The notes below the pieces were generated by a model, which did no database searches, had not been told where the DNA came from, and saw nothing but the letters and a program-made list of their open reading frames with translations. Both the position numbers and the translations under genes were made by a program. From positions 124,001-188,000 of the forward strand of contig JAJOZX010005779.1 in NCBI GenBank assembly GCA_023014485.1: a DNA stretch of 64,000 nucleotides. The letters are read 5' to 3'. Shown here piece after piece: positions 21,193 through 30,973 of the stretch. Position 1 is the stretch's first letter, and the number at the start of each line of letters is the position of its first letter. The DNA is from Bathynomus jamesi. Taxonomy: Eukaryota > Arthropoda > Malacostraca > Isopoda > Cirolanidae.

Positions 21193-21215
21193 CCTGGATC
21201 CTGTCTGCTTTGCAG
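21163..21215. other. Perfect 22-bp inverted repeat (hairpin, 9-nt loop)
   Basis: The left arm 21163-21184 and right arm 21194-21215 are exact complements (arm starts 'ctgcaaagcagacaggatcc'), with loop 'ctttgggac'. In the first direct-repeat copy the right arm has been replaced by other sequence. Confidence 0.9.
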
Positions 21216-21522
21216 ACAAGAATTTATTCACACTTGTATAAAAATAGCTCAGTCAACCTTTAAAAAAAGTTCCTATTCCCTAAAAACAGTTTTCTATAGT
21301 CAGCTCACTCAGCTGTCACGTGAGTACCTCGGTTCAGTGTAGCTGTCGCTCTCGTAGCAGGTGGGTGTTCTGTTGTTGGCGTTACTCAGATAGTCTAAAC
21401 TATATTTCTTATATATTTTGAATTTCTGTATTGTGTTGCCCTAAGTTTGCCATGTACTATTAACTGAAATTAACGTATAATTGATATTAGCTCTTTCTTT
21501 TTCAGATTTGTATACTTTCAAA

Positions 21523-23765
21523 ATGTCTCGAGTTTGTGCAAAATCAACCAGGGCCTCAACTGAGTGCCCCATGTTTGGTATGGGGGAAGATTTGTGGCAC
21601 AGGAATCTTCCTACATACGAAGGAGTTTTTAAATATTACTTGTTTGTAAGAAACGATTTGAAACAGAATACTAATAAAGATCCTTCAATATCTCAAATAT
21701 TAGAACAAGTTGTTGATAAATTGAAAACAATTTGGGAAAGTGCTTCCGTCCCAATTCTGTCAGACAGGCGAATTGAAACAATGTTCAGAAGCTACCACGA
21801 AAAGTATCGTGTCATTATGAAGCCATACCAAAGCAGAAAAAATTCTGAAGCTTACAAAGCAAAGATTGATATGTTCAAAAAAGAAGCACACACGAAACTT
21901 TTTGACATTGCAGCGTGCAAGTGCAAAGTACTAACACAATGTTCTTGTCCCAAAGAAAAAACGGTTCCAAAGGAAGAAGTGACGTTCCTCTTAGATCAAA
22001 GGAGTGAAAGAAAACTGTTTATTGATAGAGTAGATATTACACTCTCAAAGAAAAAAGCATCTACGTTGCTAAGAAAGCAAAAAGAAGCTGTGAGGCTCAC
22101 CAAAGAATCTTCACAGGAGAAATTGCAGGATACAATATGAATTATCATCATCGACATCAAATAGTGAAAGTGAATCTGGTGAAATATCAGACGATACATT
22201 TCCAGAGCCAGTTAGCTCGAAGAGAAAGCTCGAACAACCTGAAGAACAATTATTCAAGAAAAGGAAAACTACAAATCTACCTTCAGTGGCTACTGCTTGT
22301 GACAGGACTGCAGTTTCAGATCGAGCTGCAGCATTCATTGTTAGTGCAGTATTGCAAGATATTGGAGAAGTTTCTATTGACAATACATCTGAAGTAGTGG
22401 ATAGGAGTAAAATCAGAAGAGAAAGACAAAAGAAGAGATCAGAAATTATGAAAGATCAAAATCAGGTCCCAATCAGAGGAATCTATTTTGATGGTCGAAA
22501 AGATTCTACACTCTTCCAAGAAAAAAAAGAGTCCAAAGTATATCAGAAGAAGGTAACAGAAGAACATATCACTTTAGTGAGAGAACCTGGTTCAGATTAT
22601 TTGGGCCATTATTCTGTGAATTCTGGATCAGCTGAAGAAATATGTAAAGGAATGTTTGAGTATATTGGAAATAATGACATGAACCTGGAAAACCTTGTTG
22701 CCATTGGATGCGATGGTGCAGCAGTCAACACTGGAGAAAAGGGAGGCGTTATAAGGCTTATAGAATTGAAGCTGAAGAAGCCAGTTCAACATTTAGTGTG
22801 CCAGCTCCATGCCAAAGAATTGCCATTACGCCATTTAGTTGCAAAGCTGGATGGAAAAACATCTGGCCCCCGCGGATTCACCGGTCCTATTGGCAGGGAA
22901 TTAGAGAACTGTGAGAGTCTTCCTATTGTCGAGTTTGAAAGGATTGATGCTGAGGAACCAACTGTAGACTGTGAAGATCTTAGCACCGACCAAAAATATC
23001 TAATTGATATTCATCAGGCCATAACAAAGGGATATTGCTCTCCAGATTTGCTCATCGTAGTCCAGGCAAAATGGCACATTCACGATGGCTGACTACAGCA
23101 AATCGTTTGCTTCGTCTATACGTTTCAACTGTAAGTCCATCTGAGAACCTCATGAACATTGCTTCTTTTATAATGAAGGTCTACATCTCAATGTGGTTTT
23201 CTATTAAGCAAAGTACGTCTTTTGTCAATGGCTCAAAACATGTTTTCAAAACTATTGAACTAACAAGAACACTGAATGACGAAGTAAAGGATATTGTAAA
23301 ACCTGTCATACAAAGAAATGCATTTTTTGCAAATCCAGAAAATATTCTAGCATCAATGATTCATGATGACCGCAGCGCCATAAGAGAATTAGCGTGGAGG
23401 CGAATAAAGAAAGCAAGCAAACAAACAAGGAAAAAGTTGTGAGGCGTTTCACAGTACCTGTTATTCAATTTGAAGCTACTGATTATACTGATTTAATTAA
23501 TTGGCAAAAATGCATTGTCACTGAACCACCTGTGACAAGACACCTGACAGAAAATGAGATTGAAGAATTCATAGAAAACAAGAGTACCCCTCCATTCGAG
23601 AAATTCCCTTGTCATACACAAGTAGTAGAAAGAATGGTAAAATTAGTGACTGAAGCATCATCAAAAGTATTTGGATTGAACGCGCGAGATGGCTTCATAA
23701 GATCAACACTTCAGTCACGTAAAAAAATGCCATCATTCGAAAGTAAAGCTGAATATAAAGTTTAA
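21523..23765 (+). pseudogene. Broken gene of an unassigned transposase-like family
   Basis: Four consecutive reading-frame blocks (21523-22140, 22286-23092, 23035-23442, 23394-23765) read as one protein of about 720 residues with three frameshifts. Block 1 is basic with a Cys-rich 'CKCKVLTQCSC' segment. Block 2 has 'IYFDGRKD' and then 'LVAIGCDGAAVNTGEKGG', followed by 'LVCQLHAKELPL'. This Asp, Asp, C-x2-H order is reminiscent of the RNase H-like core of hAT-type transposases. It ends with 'ARDGFIRSTLQSRKKMPSF'. I recall similar repeated proteins in arthropods but cannot name the superfamily (Sola is one candidate). No hAT dimerisation domain or clear TIRs were found. Confidence 0.6.
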
Positions 23766-24175
23766 ATAAAACGTTAATAGAAAAAAACATGCGCAAGGAT
23801 GGGTGGTTGGGAGGGCATGGGTGGAGCTCGACACGCAGCCACCTCCTCGTGGTGAGTTCTGGATTATTTAGATCATTAATCAAAAGAACATTGATCTAAA
23901 TAAACTAAGAGCTGCGTAATTCAGTAACTATTTTCATAATTGGAACACTTAATATATAATAATAACAAGTAAGTTTCAGTTATTGTACTAATGCAGAATA
24001 TAAGAAAATCATTATATTTCACTTTTTTCGACGGCTTTGTGGCACCTGAAGATATAATTTCGCAGGACTAATATTTATGCACAGACATTATCTATAGCAC
24101 CCACATATTTTCCGCACTAGCCATATTTGAATTTCGAAAAAACGTTTAAAAACCTCATTTTCGATCCGCCCTACA
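23766..24175. other. No recognisable feature
   Basis: Sequence between the broken transposase-like gene and the CR1 cluster. It has no gene, and no termini were recognised. Confidence 0.45.
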
Positions 24176-24721
24176 ATGTACAGTGAGAGCACAATCTCCT
24201 TGTTCCGAAACTGAAATTGCCTCCTGATATAACCCAATAGTTTCTGGGCTTTCTTTTCCACCTCTACACACTGTTTCGTAAACTTAAGGTCACTCCTAAT
24301 TAGCACACCCAAGTCCTTTTCTAATCAGTCACCTCGATATTACTACCCAACATCGAGCAGTCCGACTTGGGATTGGCGTAGCCAATGTGCATCACTTTGC
24401 ATTTACCCAAGTTAAACGGCATTTGCCATTTTTCGGACCACTCTCCTATCCTACCTAGGTCCGCACGCAGTTCCTCGATCGCTTCGGGCGTCCCAACATT
24501 GGCCCCAAGCTTGGTGTCATCAGCGAATTTGGCGATCCGACTGACGATGCCACCGTCGATATCATTTATGTAAATGATAAACAACAGTGGCCCCAAAACG
24601 GAACCCTGAGGAACCCCACTAGTGACCGAGGCCCAACCCGATCTAGCCCCTTTAATTACCACCCTCTGCCGCCTATTCCTCAGCCAGTTTTCAATCCACC
24701 TACCTATTTCCCCACCGATAC
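24176..24721 (-). pseudogene. CR1-like LINE RT fragment, copy A
   Basis: The minus strand reads RT motifs of a CR1/Jockey-group LINE: 'SGVPQGSVLGPLLFIIYIND' at about 24570-24630 and 'IAKFADDTKLGANVG' with the FADD active site. Both ends are missing. It is joined at 24722 to the 3' end of a related LINE, and that whole junction recurs about 1.53 kb further on. Confidence 0.88.
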
Positions 24722-25253
24722 CCAGCAGAGAGAGAGAGAGAGAGTTACAAGGAGTTACAAGGAAAAGAAGGACCTCAAAAGGCCTTGCGGCCCATACCGA
24801 GGAGGTACCAATGGCAAAGGGTGCCAGGGAAAATTTTGTAAAAGTTTATTTTTCTTTCAACTATCCTAGCAGTAGTAGAAAACTGGATAGAAAAGTAGAA
24901 GGCTCTCTCCCCACCCTCCGCTCCCTCCCTGCCAGAGGCATGTACGGAAAAAGGTTGAAGAAAATACCTTGACCCTGGAAAAGTAGCCAAGGACATTTTA
25001 CAGGAAAGTGGAGAATATATAAATAGCTCTATATTTAGCTTGCTCACAGAGACACCGTGCAAGCGATCTCCTGCAGAGTTTTCTTATGTTTTAGTCTTAA
25101 ACTATGACAGTATTTTGTACTTTGTCTAGCCTATTTTTAAACACATTTACACTTTGACTGGAAACAATCTCTGAGGGAAGTTGGTTCCAGATATTAACTA
25201 TTTTATAGGAAAAGAAATTTCCGCAGACTGAGGTCCTAAATGTCTTTACACAC
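24722..25253 (-). mobile_element. 5'-truncated CR1-like LINE 3' end (J block, copy 1)
   Basis: On the minus strand it begins with an RT C terminus of a second CR1-like family ('RTSVCGNFFSYKIVNIWNQL', then a stop near 25105). It continues through a 3' UTR and ends in short terminal repeats ('ccttgtaactccttgtaact') plus a (CT)n tail at 24722-24745. It is inserted within the other CR1 copy and was then duplicated with it (26251-26781). Confidence 0.75.
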
Positions 25254-26250
25254 TCAAATAGTGTGCAAGATTTCGTCTACCCTTTTCTTGAACTGATCCA
25301 CAGAGGAACTGTTCACAACTTCCGAAGGTAACCTGTTCCATGTGTCACAGATCTTATACGTAAAGTAATTCCCACACACACTAGTCCTAAACCGTTTCAA
25401 ATCCAACTTCCAACCATTGTTTCGAGTTGGGTTATCATTTAAACTAAACATACTTCTAAAATCGACATCGTTGAACCCGCGTAAGAGCTTGAAAACCTCG
25501 ATCAGTTGACCGCGCAGCCTCCGAGTTTCAAGCGAAAACAAGTTCAGGGCGCGTAACCGTCGATTGTAGCCCATATGCCTAACGGAAGGGATTAACTTTG
25601 TGGCCCTCGCCTGCACTCGCTCCAGCCTCTCAATATCTTTCCTGAGGGTGGGCGACCAGAACTGCACAGCATACTCCATTACTCCAGGTGCGGCCGAACA
25701 AGGGAATTGTACAGTGAGAGCACACTCTCCTTGTTCCGAAACTGAAATTGCCTCCTGATATAACCCAATAGTTTCTGGGCTTTCTTTTCCACCTCTACAC
25801 ACTGTTTCGTAAACTTAAGGTCGCTCCTAATTAGCACACCCAAGTCTTTTCTAAATCAGTCACCTCGATATTACTACCCAACATCGAGTAGTCCGACTTG
25901 GGATTGGCGTAGCCAATGTGCATCACTTTGCATTTACCCAAGTTAAACGGTATTTGCCATTTTTCGGACCACTCTCCTATCCTACCTAGGTCCGCACGCA
26001 GTTCCTCGATCGCTTCGGGCGTCCCAACATTGGCCCCAAGCTTGGTGTCATCAGCGAATTTGGCGATCCGACTGACGATGCCACCGTCGATATCATTTAT
26101 GTAAATTATAAACAACAGTGGCCCCAAAACGGAACCCTGAGGAACCCCACTAGTGACCGAGGCCCAACCCGATCTAGCCCCTTTAATTACCACCCTCTGC
26201 CGCCTTTTCCTCAGCCAGTTTTCAATCCACCTACCTATTTCCCCACCGAT
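25254..26250 (-). pseudogene. CR1-like LINE RT fragment, copy B
   Basis: The minus-strand RT (25831-26193) and C-terminal half (25254-25802), out of frame with each other by one shift near 25800-25850. C-terminal motifs: 'MEYAVQFWSPTLRKDIERLE', 'ICDTWNRLPSEVVNSSSVDQ', ending 'VDEILHTI'. It is nearly identical to copies A and C. Confidence 0.88.
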
Positions 26251-26781
26251 ACCCAGCAGAGAGAGAGAGAGAGAGTTACAAGGAGTTACAAGGAAAAGAA
26301 GTACCTCAAAAGGCCTTGCGGCCCATACCGAGGAGGTACCAATGGCAAAGGGTGCCAGGGAAAATTTTGTAAAAGTTTATTTTTCTTTCAACTATCCTAG
26401 CAGTAGTAGAAAACTGGATAGAAAAGTAGAAGGCTCTCTCCCCACCCTCGCTCCCTCCCTGCCAGAGGCATGTACGGAAAAAGGTTGAAGAAAATACCTT
26501 GACCCTGGAAAAGTAGCCAAGGACATTTTACAGGAAAGTGGAGAATATATAAATAGCTATATTTAGCTTGCTCACAGAGACACCGTGCAAGCGATCTCCT
26601 GCAGAGTTTTCTTATGTTTTAGTCTTAAACTATGACAGTATTTTGTACTTTGTCTAGCCTATTTTTAAACACATTTACACTTTGACTGGAAACAATCTCT
26701 GAGGGAAGTTGGTTCCAGATATTAACTATTTTATAGGAAAAGAAATTTCCGCAGACTGAGGTCCTAAATGTCTTTACACAC
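26251..26781 (-). mobile_element. 5'-truncated CR1-like LINE 3' end (J block, copy 2)
   Basis: Near-identical to 24722-25253, with the same breakpoints, (CT)n tail and 3' UTR. Its presence at the same junction shows that A+J and B+J arose by tandem duplication of a ~1.53-kb unit, not by two insertions. Confidence 0.8.
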
Positions 26782-28327
26782 TCAAATAGTGTGCAAGATT
26801 TCGTCTACCCTTTTCTTGAACTGATCCACAGAGGAACTGTTCACAACTTCCGAAGGTAACCTGTTCCATGTGTCACAGATCTTATACGTAAAGTAATTCC
26901 CACACACACTAGTCCTAAACCGTTTCAAATCCAACTTCCAACCATTGTTTCGAGTTGGGTTATCATTTAAACTAAACATACTTCTAAAATCGACATCGTT
27001 GAACCCGCGTAAGAACTTGAAAACCTCGATCAGTTGACCGCGCAGCCTCCGAGTTTCCAGCGAAAACAAGTTCAGGGCGTGTAACCGTCGATTGTAGCCC
27101 ATATGCCTAACGGACGGGATTAACTTTGTGGCCCTCACCTGCACTCGCTCAAGCCTCTCAATATCTTTCCTGAGGGTGGGCGACCAGAACTGCACTGCAT
27201 ACTCCTGATGCGGCCGAACCAGGGAATTGTACAGAGAGAGCACGATCTCCTTGTTCCGAAACTGAAATTGCCTCCTGATATAACCCAACAGCTTCTGGGC
27301 TTTCTTTTCCACCTCTACGCACTGTTTCGTAAACTTAAGGTCGCTGCTAATTAGCACACCCAAGTCCTTTTCCAAATCAGTCGCCTCGATATTACTCCCC
27401 AACATCGAGTAGTCCGACTTGGGATTGGCGTAGCCAATGTGCATCACCTTGCATTTATCCAAGTTAAACGGCATTTCCCATTTTTCGGACCACTCTCCTA
27501 TCCTACCTAGGTCCGCACGCAGTTGCTCGATCGCCTCCGGCGTCCCAACATTGGCCCCAAGCTTGGTGTCATCAGCGAATTTGGCGATCCGACTGACGAT
27601 GCCACCGTCTATATCATTTATGTAAAAGATAAACAACAGCGGCCCCAAAACGGATCCCTGAGGAACCCCGCTAGTGACCGAGGCCCAACTCGAACTAGCC
27701 CCTTTAATTACTGTACAACCCTCTGCCGCCTATTCTTCAGCCAGTTTTCAATCCACCTACCTACTTCCCCACCGATACCCAGTGCGCGCACTTTGGCCAT
27801 TACCCGGCGGTGAGATACCTTATCAAAGGCTTTCTGAAAGTCGAGATAAAGTATATCAATCGCCCTACTCTTATCATACTCACCCAACATGACGTGGAAA
27901 AACTGAAGAAAGTTGGTGAGACACGACCTATGCCGTCTAAACCCATGTTGGGAGTCCCTAAGCAGCTTGTAGGGATCCAAATGGTCAACGATCCTATCCG
28001 CTATTATCCCCTCTAATAATTTACCTACAACTGTAGCCAGGTAGGGAGCCAACTGGTCGCGCACCTCCCGCAACACTCTGGGAAGAAACTGGTCTGGCCC
28101 AGGAGCCTTAAACGCGCTGTTTGTCTATTCTATCGGCAACGACTGTCGCGGTACATCGAACACTATCCAGGCCAGCACCTTCGTGCCTGACTTCTGGCTC
28201 GGGGATGATGCGGGTGTCCTCCCTGGTGAACACTCCCGCAAAGTACTCATTAAGCACATTGGCGATGTCCGCGTCGGAAGTCCGCAGAACGCCGCTTCGG
28301 TCTTTTAATGGGCTTTCTACTATTAAC
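26782..28327 (-). pseudogene. CR1-like LINE ORF2 fragment, copy C (longest)
   Basis: The minus strand runs from a region before the RT ('DIANVLNEYFAGVFTREDTR', about 28200-28290) through RT fingers ('GKLLEGIIADRIVDHL', 'DSQHGFRRHRSC', 'LYLDFQKAFDKVSH') to palm ('FADDTKLGANVG') and the C terminus 'VDEILHTI' at 26782. The 288-residue frame 26782-27648 is clean, but there is a break near 27650-27710 and another near 28080. It is truncated at 28327 by a hAT remnant. Confidence 0.9.
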
Positions 28328-29574
28328 TAGTGATGTAAGTCACATCCGCATCCGCGGAACATCCGCACATTTTCTCGCATCCGCATCCGCACTTTGGACT
28401 GCGGATGTCGTGCGGATGTGGACCGTTGAGATAAAACGTCATTAATAAGCGGAAATTATCAAATTCTACTATATTAATAGAATTAGTTCATTGTGCGCAA
28501 AAGTGATGCAAGCGACAAGACGAGAGGCTGTTCTTGTATGAAGTTACTCTCTTGCAACCTACTTAGATCCACGTTACAAAGCTAAGTTATTTTCACCTAG
28601 TACATTAGAACGAGTTAAATCATCACTTGGCAAAGCAGTTGAAGAGCTTCAATCTCTTGAATCTGTCGCTTCGCCACCCACCAAAAGAATAAAAGTTTCA
28701 GTGACAGAACCAACACCTTCAACAAGCAAATCTATCACAGAATCTGTCTCTCAGTTTCTTGAGTCAAGCAGCAATGACGAGACCTACGCGATGTCAAAAG
28801 ATGTAGTAAAAATGATCGAGAGCTATCACCAAGAAAAACGCCTGGCTGCATGTGACAATCCTATTAGTTGGTGGAAAAATATGCAGAATATCTATCCATA
28901 CTTGAGTAAACTTGCAAGAAAACATTTAGCCTGTCCTCCAACAAACGTACCAAGCGAGAGATTATTTAGCAGTGCTGGATTAATATATGATGAAAAGAGA
29001 AACAGACTGGCAGCAGAAAAGGCAGAAAAATTAATGTTCCTTAAGCATAACCTTCCTATAATTAAGTTTGAACATTAAACAATGAACATCTTAGTTTACT
29101 TTATTTTAATTACTCATTTATAAATATGCCTAATAAAACTTTAAACTTAATATAAATAGTTATCAAGCTAATTAAAGATCTCTTTCTATAAGGGTGGAGG
29201 TTGGGGAAAGAGGTCGGTGGGGTGCATTTGAGTTGGGTTCACGTCCCGCATCCTGGTAACACAATTATGGTTTCTAATTGTGGCTGAAACTCAACAAAAT
29301 ATAACGAATTTATTTGCAGACGAATTCACTAATTGATTTCTATATTAGTTAGATGCTTGATATTATTTTATATGTTCAGAGAAAAGTACAGCAATTATTG
29401 TACAATTAATCAATTATACTACATTATAGCTACAGCTCTCTCTATATAATAACTTATTATAAACGTTAAACACAACAAATCTCGAATATATCCTAAAAAA
29501 TAACGAAAATGTAGACATCCGCATCCGCATCCGCATCCGCGGATGTGAAAAAAATGACATCCGCTACATCACTA
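28328..29574 (+). mobile_element. hAT element remnant, internally deleted
   Basis: Ends are inverted over 'tagtgatgta' on both sides, followed by subterminal repeats of 'catccgcatccgcatccgc' type. TAGTGATG ends are common in animal hAT elements. The interior keeps only the 3' part of a transposase gene. Flanking 8-mers (CTATTAAC and ATATATAT) do not match, so the target duplication is lost or one end is rearranged. Confidence 0.82.
28551..29078 (+). pseudogene. hAT transposase C terminus with dimerisation domain (ZBED-like)
   Basis: The open frame starts inside the catalytic-domain end ('LATYLDPRYKAKLFS'), passes a Ser/Thr-rich linker, and ends in a complete hAT dimerisation domain: 'WWKNMQNIYPYLSKLARKHL', 'PSERLFSSAGLI', 'NRLAAEKAEKLMFLKHNLP'. 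The N-terminal BED finger and catalytic Asp residues are deleted. It cannot transpose but could have supplied a dimerisation-only peptide. Confidence 0.88.
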
Positions 29575-29657
29575 ATATATATATACTGTATGTAAAGAAC
29601 GACGCTTGTTAGAAGAGTGTCTGCACAAGAAGAGAGAAAACAAGTAATGAAAAATGA

Positions 29658-29728
29658 GGCACCTCGCGGGAATCGAGCCAGGTTCATCCGATTGCCGGTC
29701 AGACATACTAACCATTACACCAAGGGCC
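29658..29728 (-). tRNA. tRNA-like pseudogene, diverged
   Basis: Minus-strand copy of the satellite's tRNA-like core with several changes in the T arm and acceptor. Flanks also match the satellite loosely. Confidence 0.55.
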
Positions 29729-29924
29729 TCTCGAGAATCAGAACTCGTAATTCTCCTACATAAGAGCGGAATCGAATGCTCTTTGAGGGGGGGACCTTCT
29801 CATGCCGTATATATATACATTGTAACTGCAAACACGCAGTATAATTAACGTAAAGAACGACGCTTGTATAGGAGAATATTCCGCGCAAGATGAGAGAGAA
29901 AGAACGAAACAAATGAAAAAATGA

Positions 29925-29997
29925 GGTAACCACCCGGGAATCGAAACCGGGATCTTCCGATTGCCGGTCAGATATGATAACCATTACACCACGGGCC
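29925..29997 (-). tRNA. tRNA-like pseudogene
   Basis: Minus-strand 73-bp core, 267 bp from the previous one, with the same unit flanks. The B box is altered to 'ggtttcgattcc', adding one T. Confidence 0.65.
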
Positions 29998-30112
29998 TCA
30001 CTCAAACAAATGTCGTAATTCTTCTACATACGCGCAGAAACCAATGCCCCAAAGGGACACCTCCCGCATGCCGTACATTATATACATTGTAACTGCAAAC
30101 ACGCAGTATAAT

Positions 30113-30340
30113 TAACGTAAAGAACGACGCTTGTATAGGAGAATATTCCGCGCAAGATGAGAGAGAAAGAACGAAACAAATGAAAAAATGAGGCCCGTGG
30201 TGTAATGGTTATCATATCTGACCGGCAATCAGAAGATCCCGGGTTCGATTCCCGGGTGGTTACCTCATTTTTTCATTTGTTTCGTTCTTTCTCTCTCATC
30301 TTGCGCGGAATATTCTCCTATACAAGCGTCGTTCTTTACG

Positions 30341-30343
<3 letters not shown>
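30113..30343. repeat. 80-bp perfect inverted repeat around a tRNA-like sequence
   Basis: Arms 30113-30192 and 30264-30343 are exact reverse complements over 80 bp, read base by base. The 71-nt spacer is the tRNA-like core. It arose by inversion or template switching within the tRNA-like satellite. Confidence 0.9.
30192..30264 (+). tRNA. tRNA-like pseudogene in the loop of an 80-bp palindrome
   Basis: Plus-strand core with intact A and B boxes, opposite in orientation to its two neighbours. The unit's 3' flank is present on both sides as perfect inverted copies (30113-30192 and 30264-30343). Confidence 0.7.
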
Positions 30344-30383
<40 letters not shown>

Positions 30384-30481
30384 AACTGCATTTTATTACT
30401 TGTTTTCTCTCCTCTTCTTGTGCGGACACTCTTCTAACAAGCGTCGTTCTTTAATTATACTGTCTCTCTTTGCAGTTAGAA

Positions 30482-30536
<55 letters not shown>

Positions 30537-30540
30537 TCGT
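30341..30540. repeat. (TA)n tracts with partial satellite flank between
   Basis: TA runs at about 30341-30380 and 30487-30535. Between them is a diverged satellite-unit flank ('aacaagcgtcgttctttaat'). Confidence 0.9.
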
Positions 30541-30788
30541 GTGTGTATACACGGTAGGGTGGAGTGAAAAAAACTTTTTTTTTAATTTCAAAATGCTTGG
30601 GGTCGGGAAAGTTGCGTATTTATGTGAAACGTACTGTGTGAATTTTTTGTAATCGTACGGCTATAATTAAATTGTGCACACTGAACTCAAAGTTTTTAAA
30701 AATTGGCAAAATTACTAAAATTTCGCCATTTTTATTTTGAGTTTTTTTTTGGACACGTACTGTGTGAAATTTTTGTAATTTTGTAATT
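30541..30788. other. No recognisable feature
   Basis: AT-rich stretch leading into the Penelope-like element. It has no gene, and may be an upstream part of that element. Confidence 0.45.
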
Positions 30789-30973
30789 TGAGGTGCCGAT
30801 TGTGAATTTTTTGCTTGTCTATTTAACTCATTTACTTTGTAATCTCCGTCTATTTTCTGTTCCTCCTTGATAATGTGAATATATCACGAAAGCGCTCGGA
30901 CTTTGTGTTTCCTTTTCCCTGTGGTTGTTTGCTTATTATAAGGTCACGTGTTATTTTGTGATTTTAGTGCATA
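30789..30973 (+). repeat. PLE-1 pseudo-LTR, 5' copy
   Basis: Starts 'tttgaggtgccgattgtgaa' and ends just before the ATG at 30974. It contains 'cttgataatgtgaatatatc' followed by 'acgaaagcgc', a layout reminiscent of a hammerhead ribozyme core (CUGANGA, a stem, GAAA), although two core positions differ. Confidence 0.8.

Noticed and set aside
28320..29582. 8-bp target duplication for the hAT remnant at 28328-29574
   Set aside because: The flanking 8-mers differ. The right flank is simple TA repeat.
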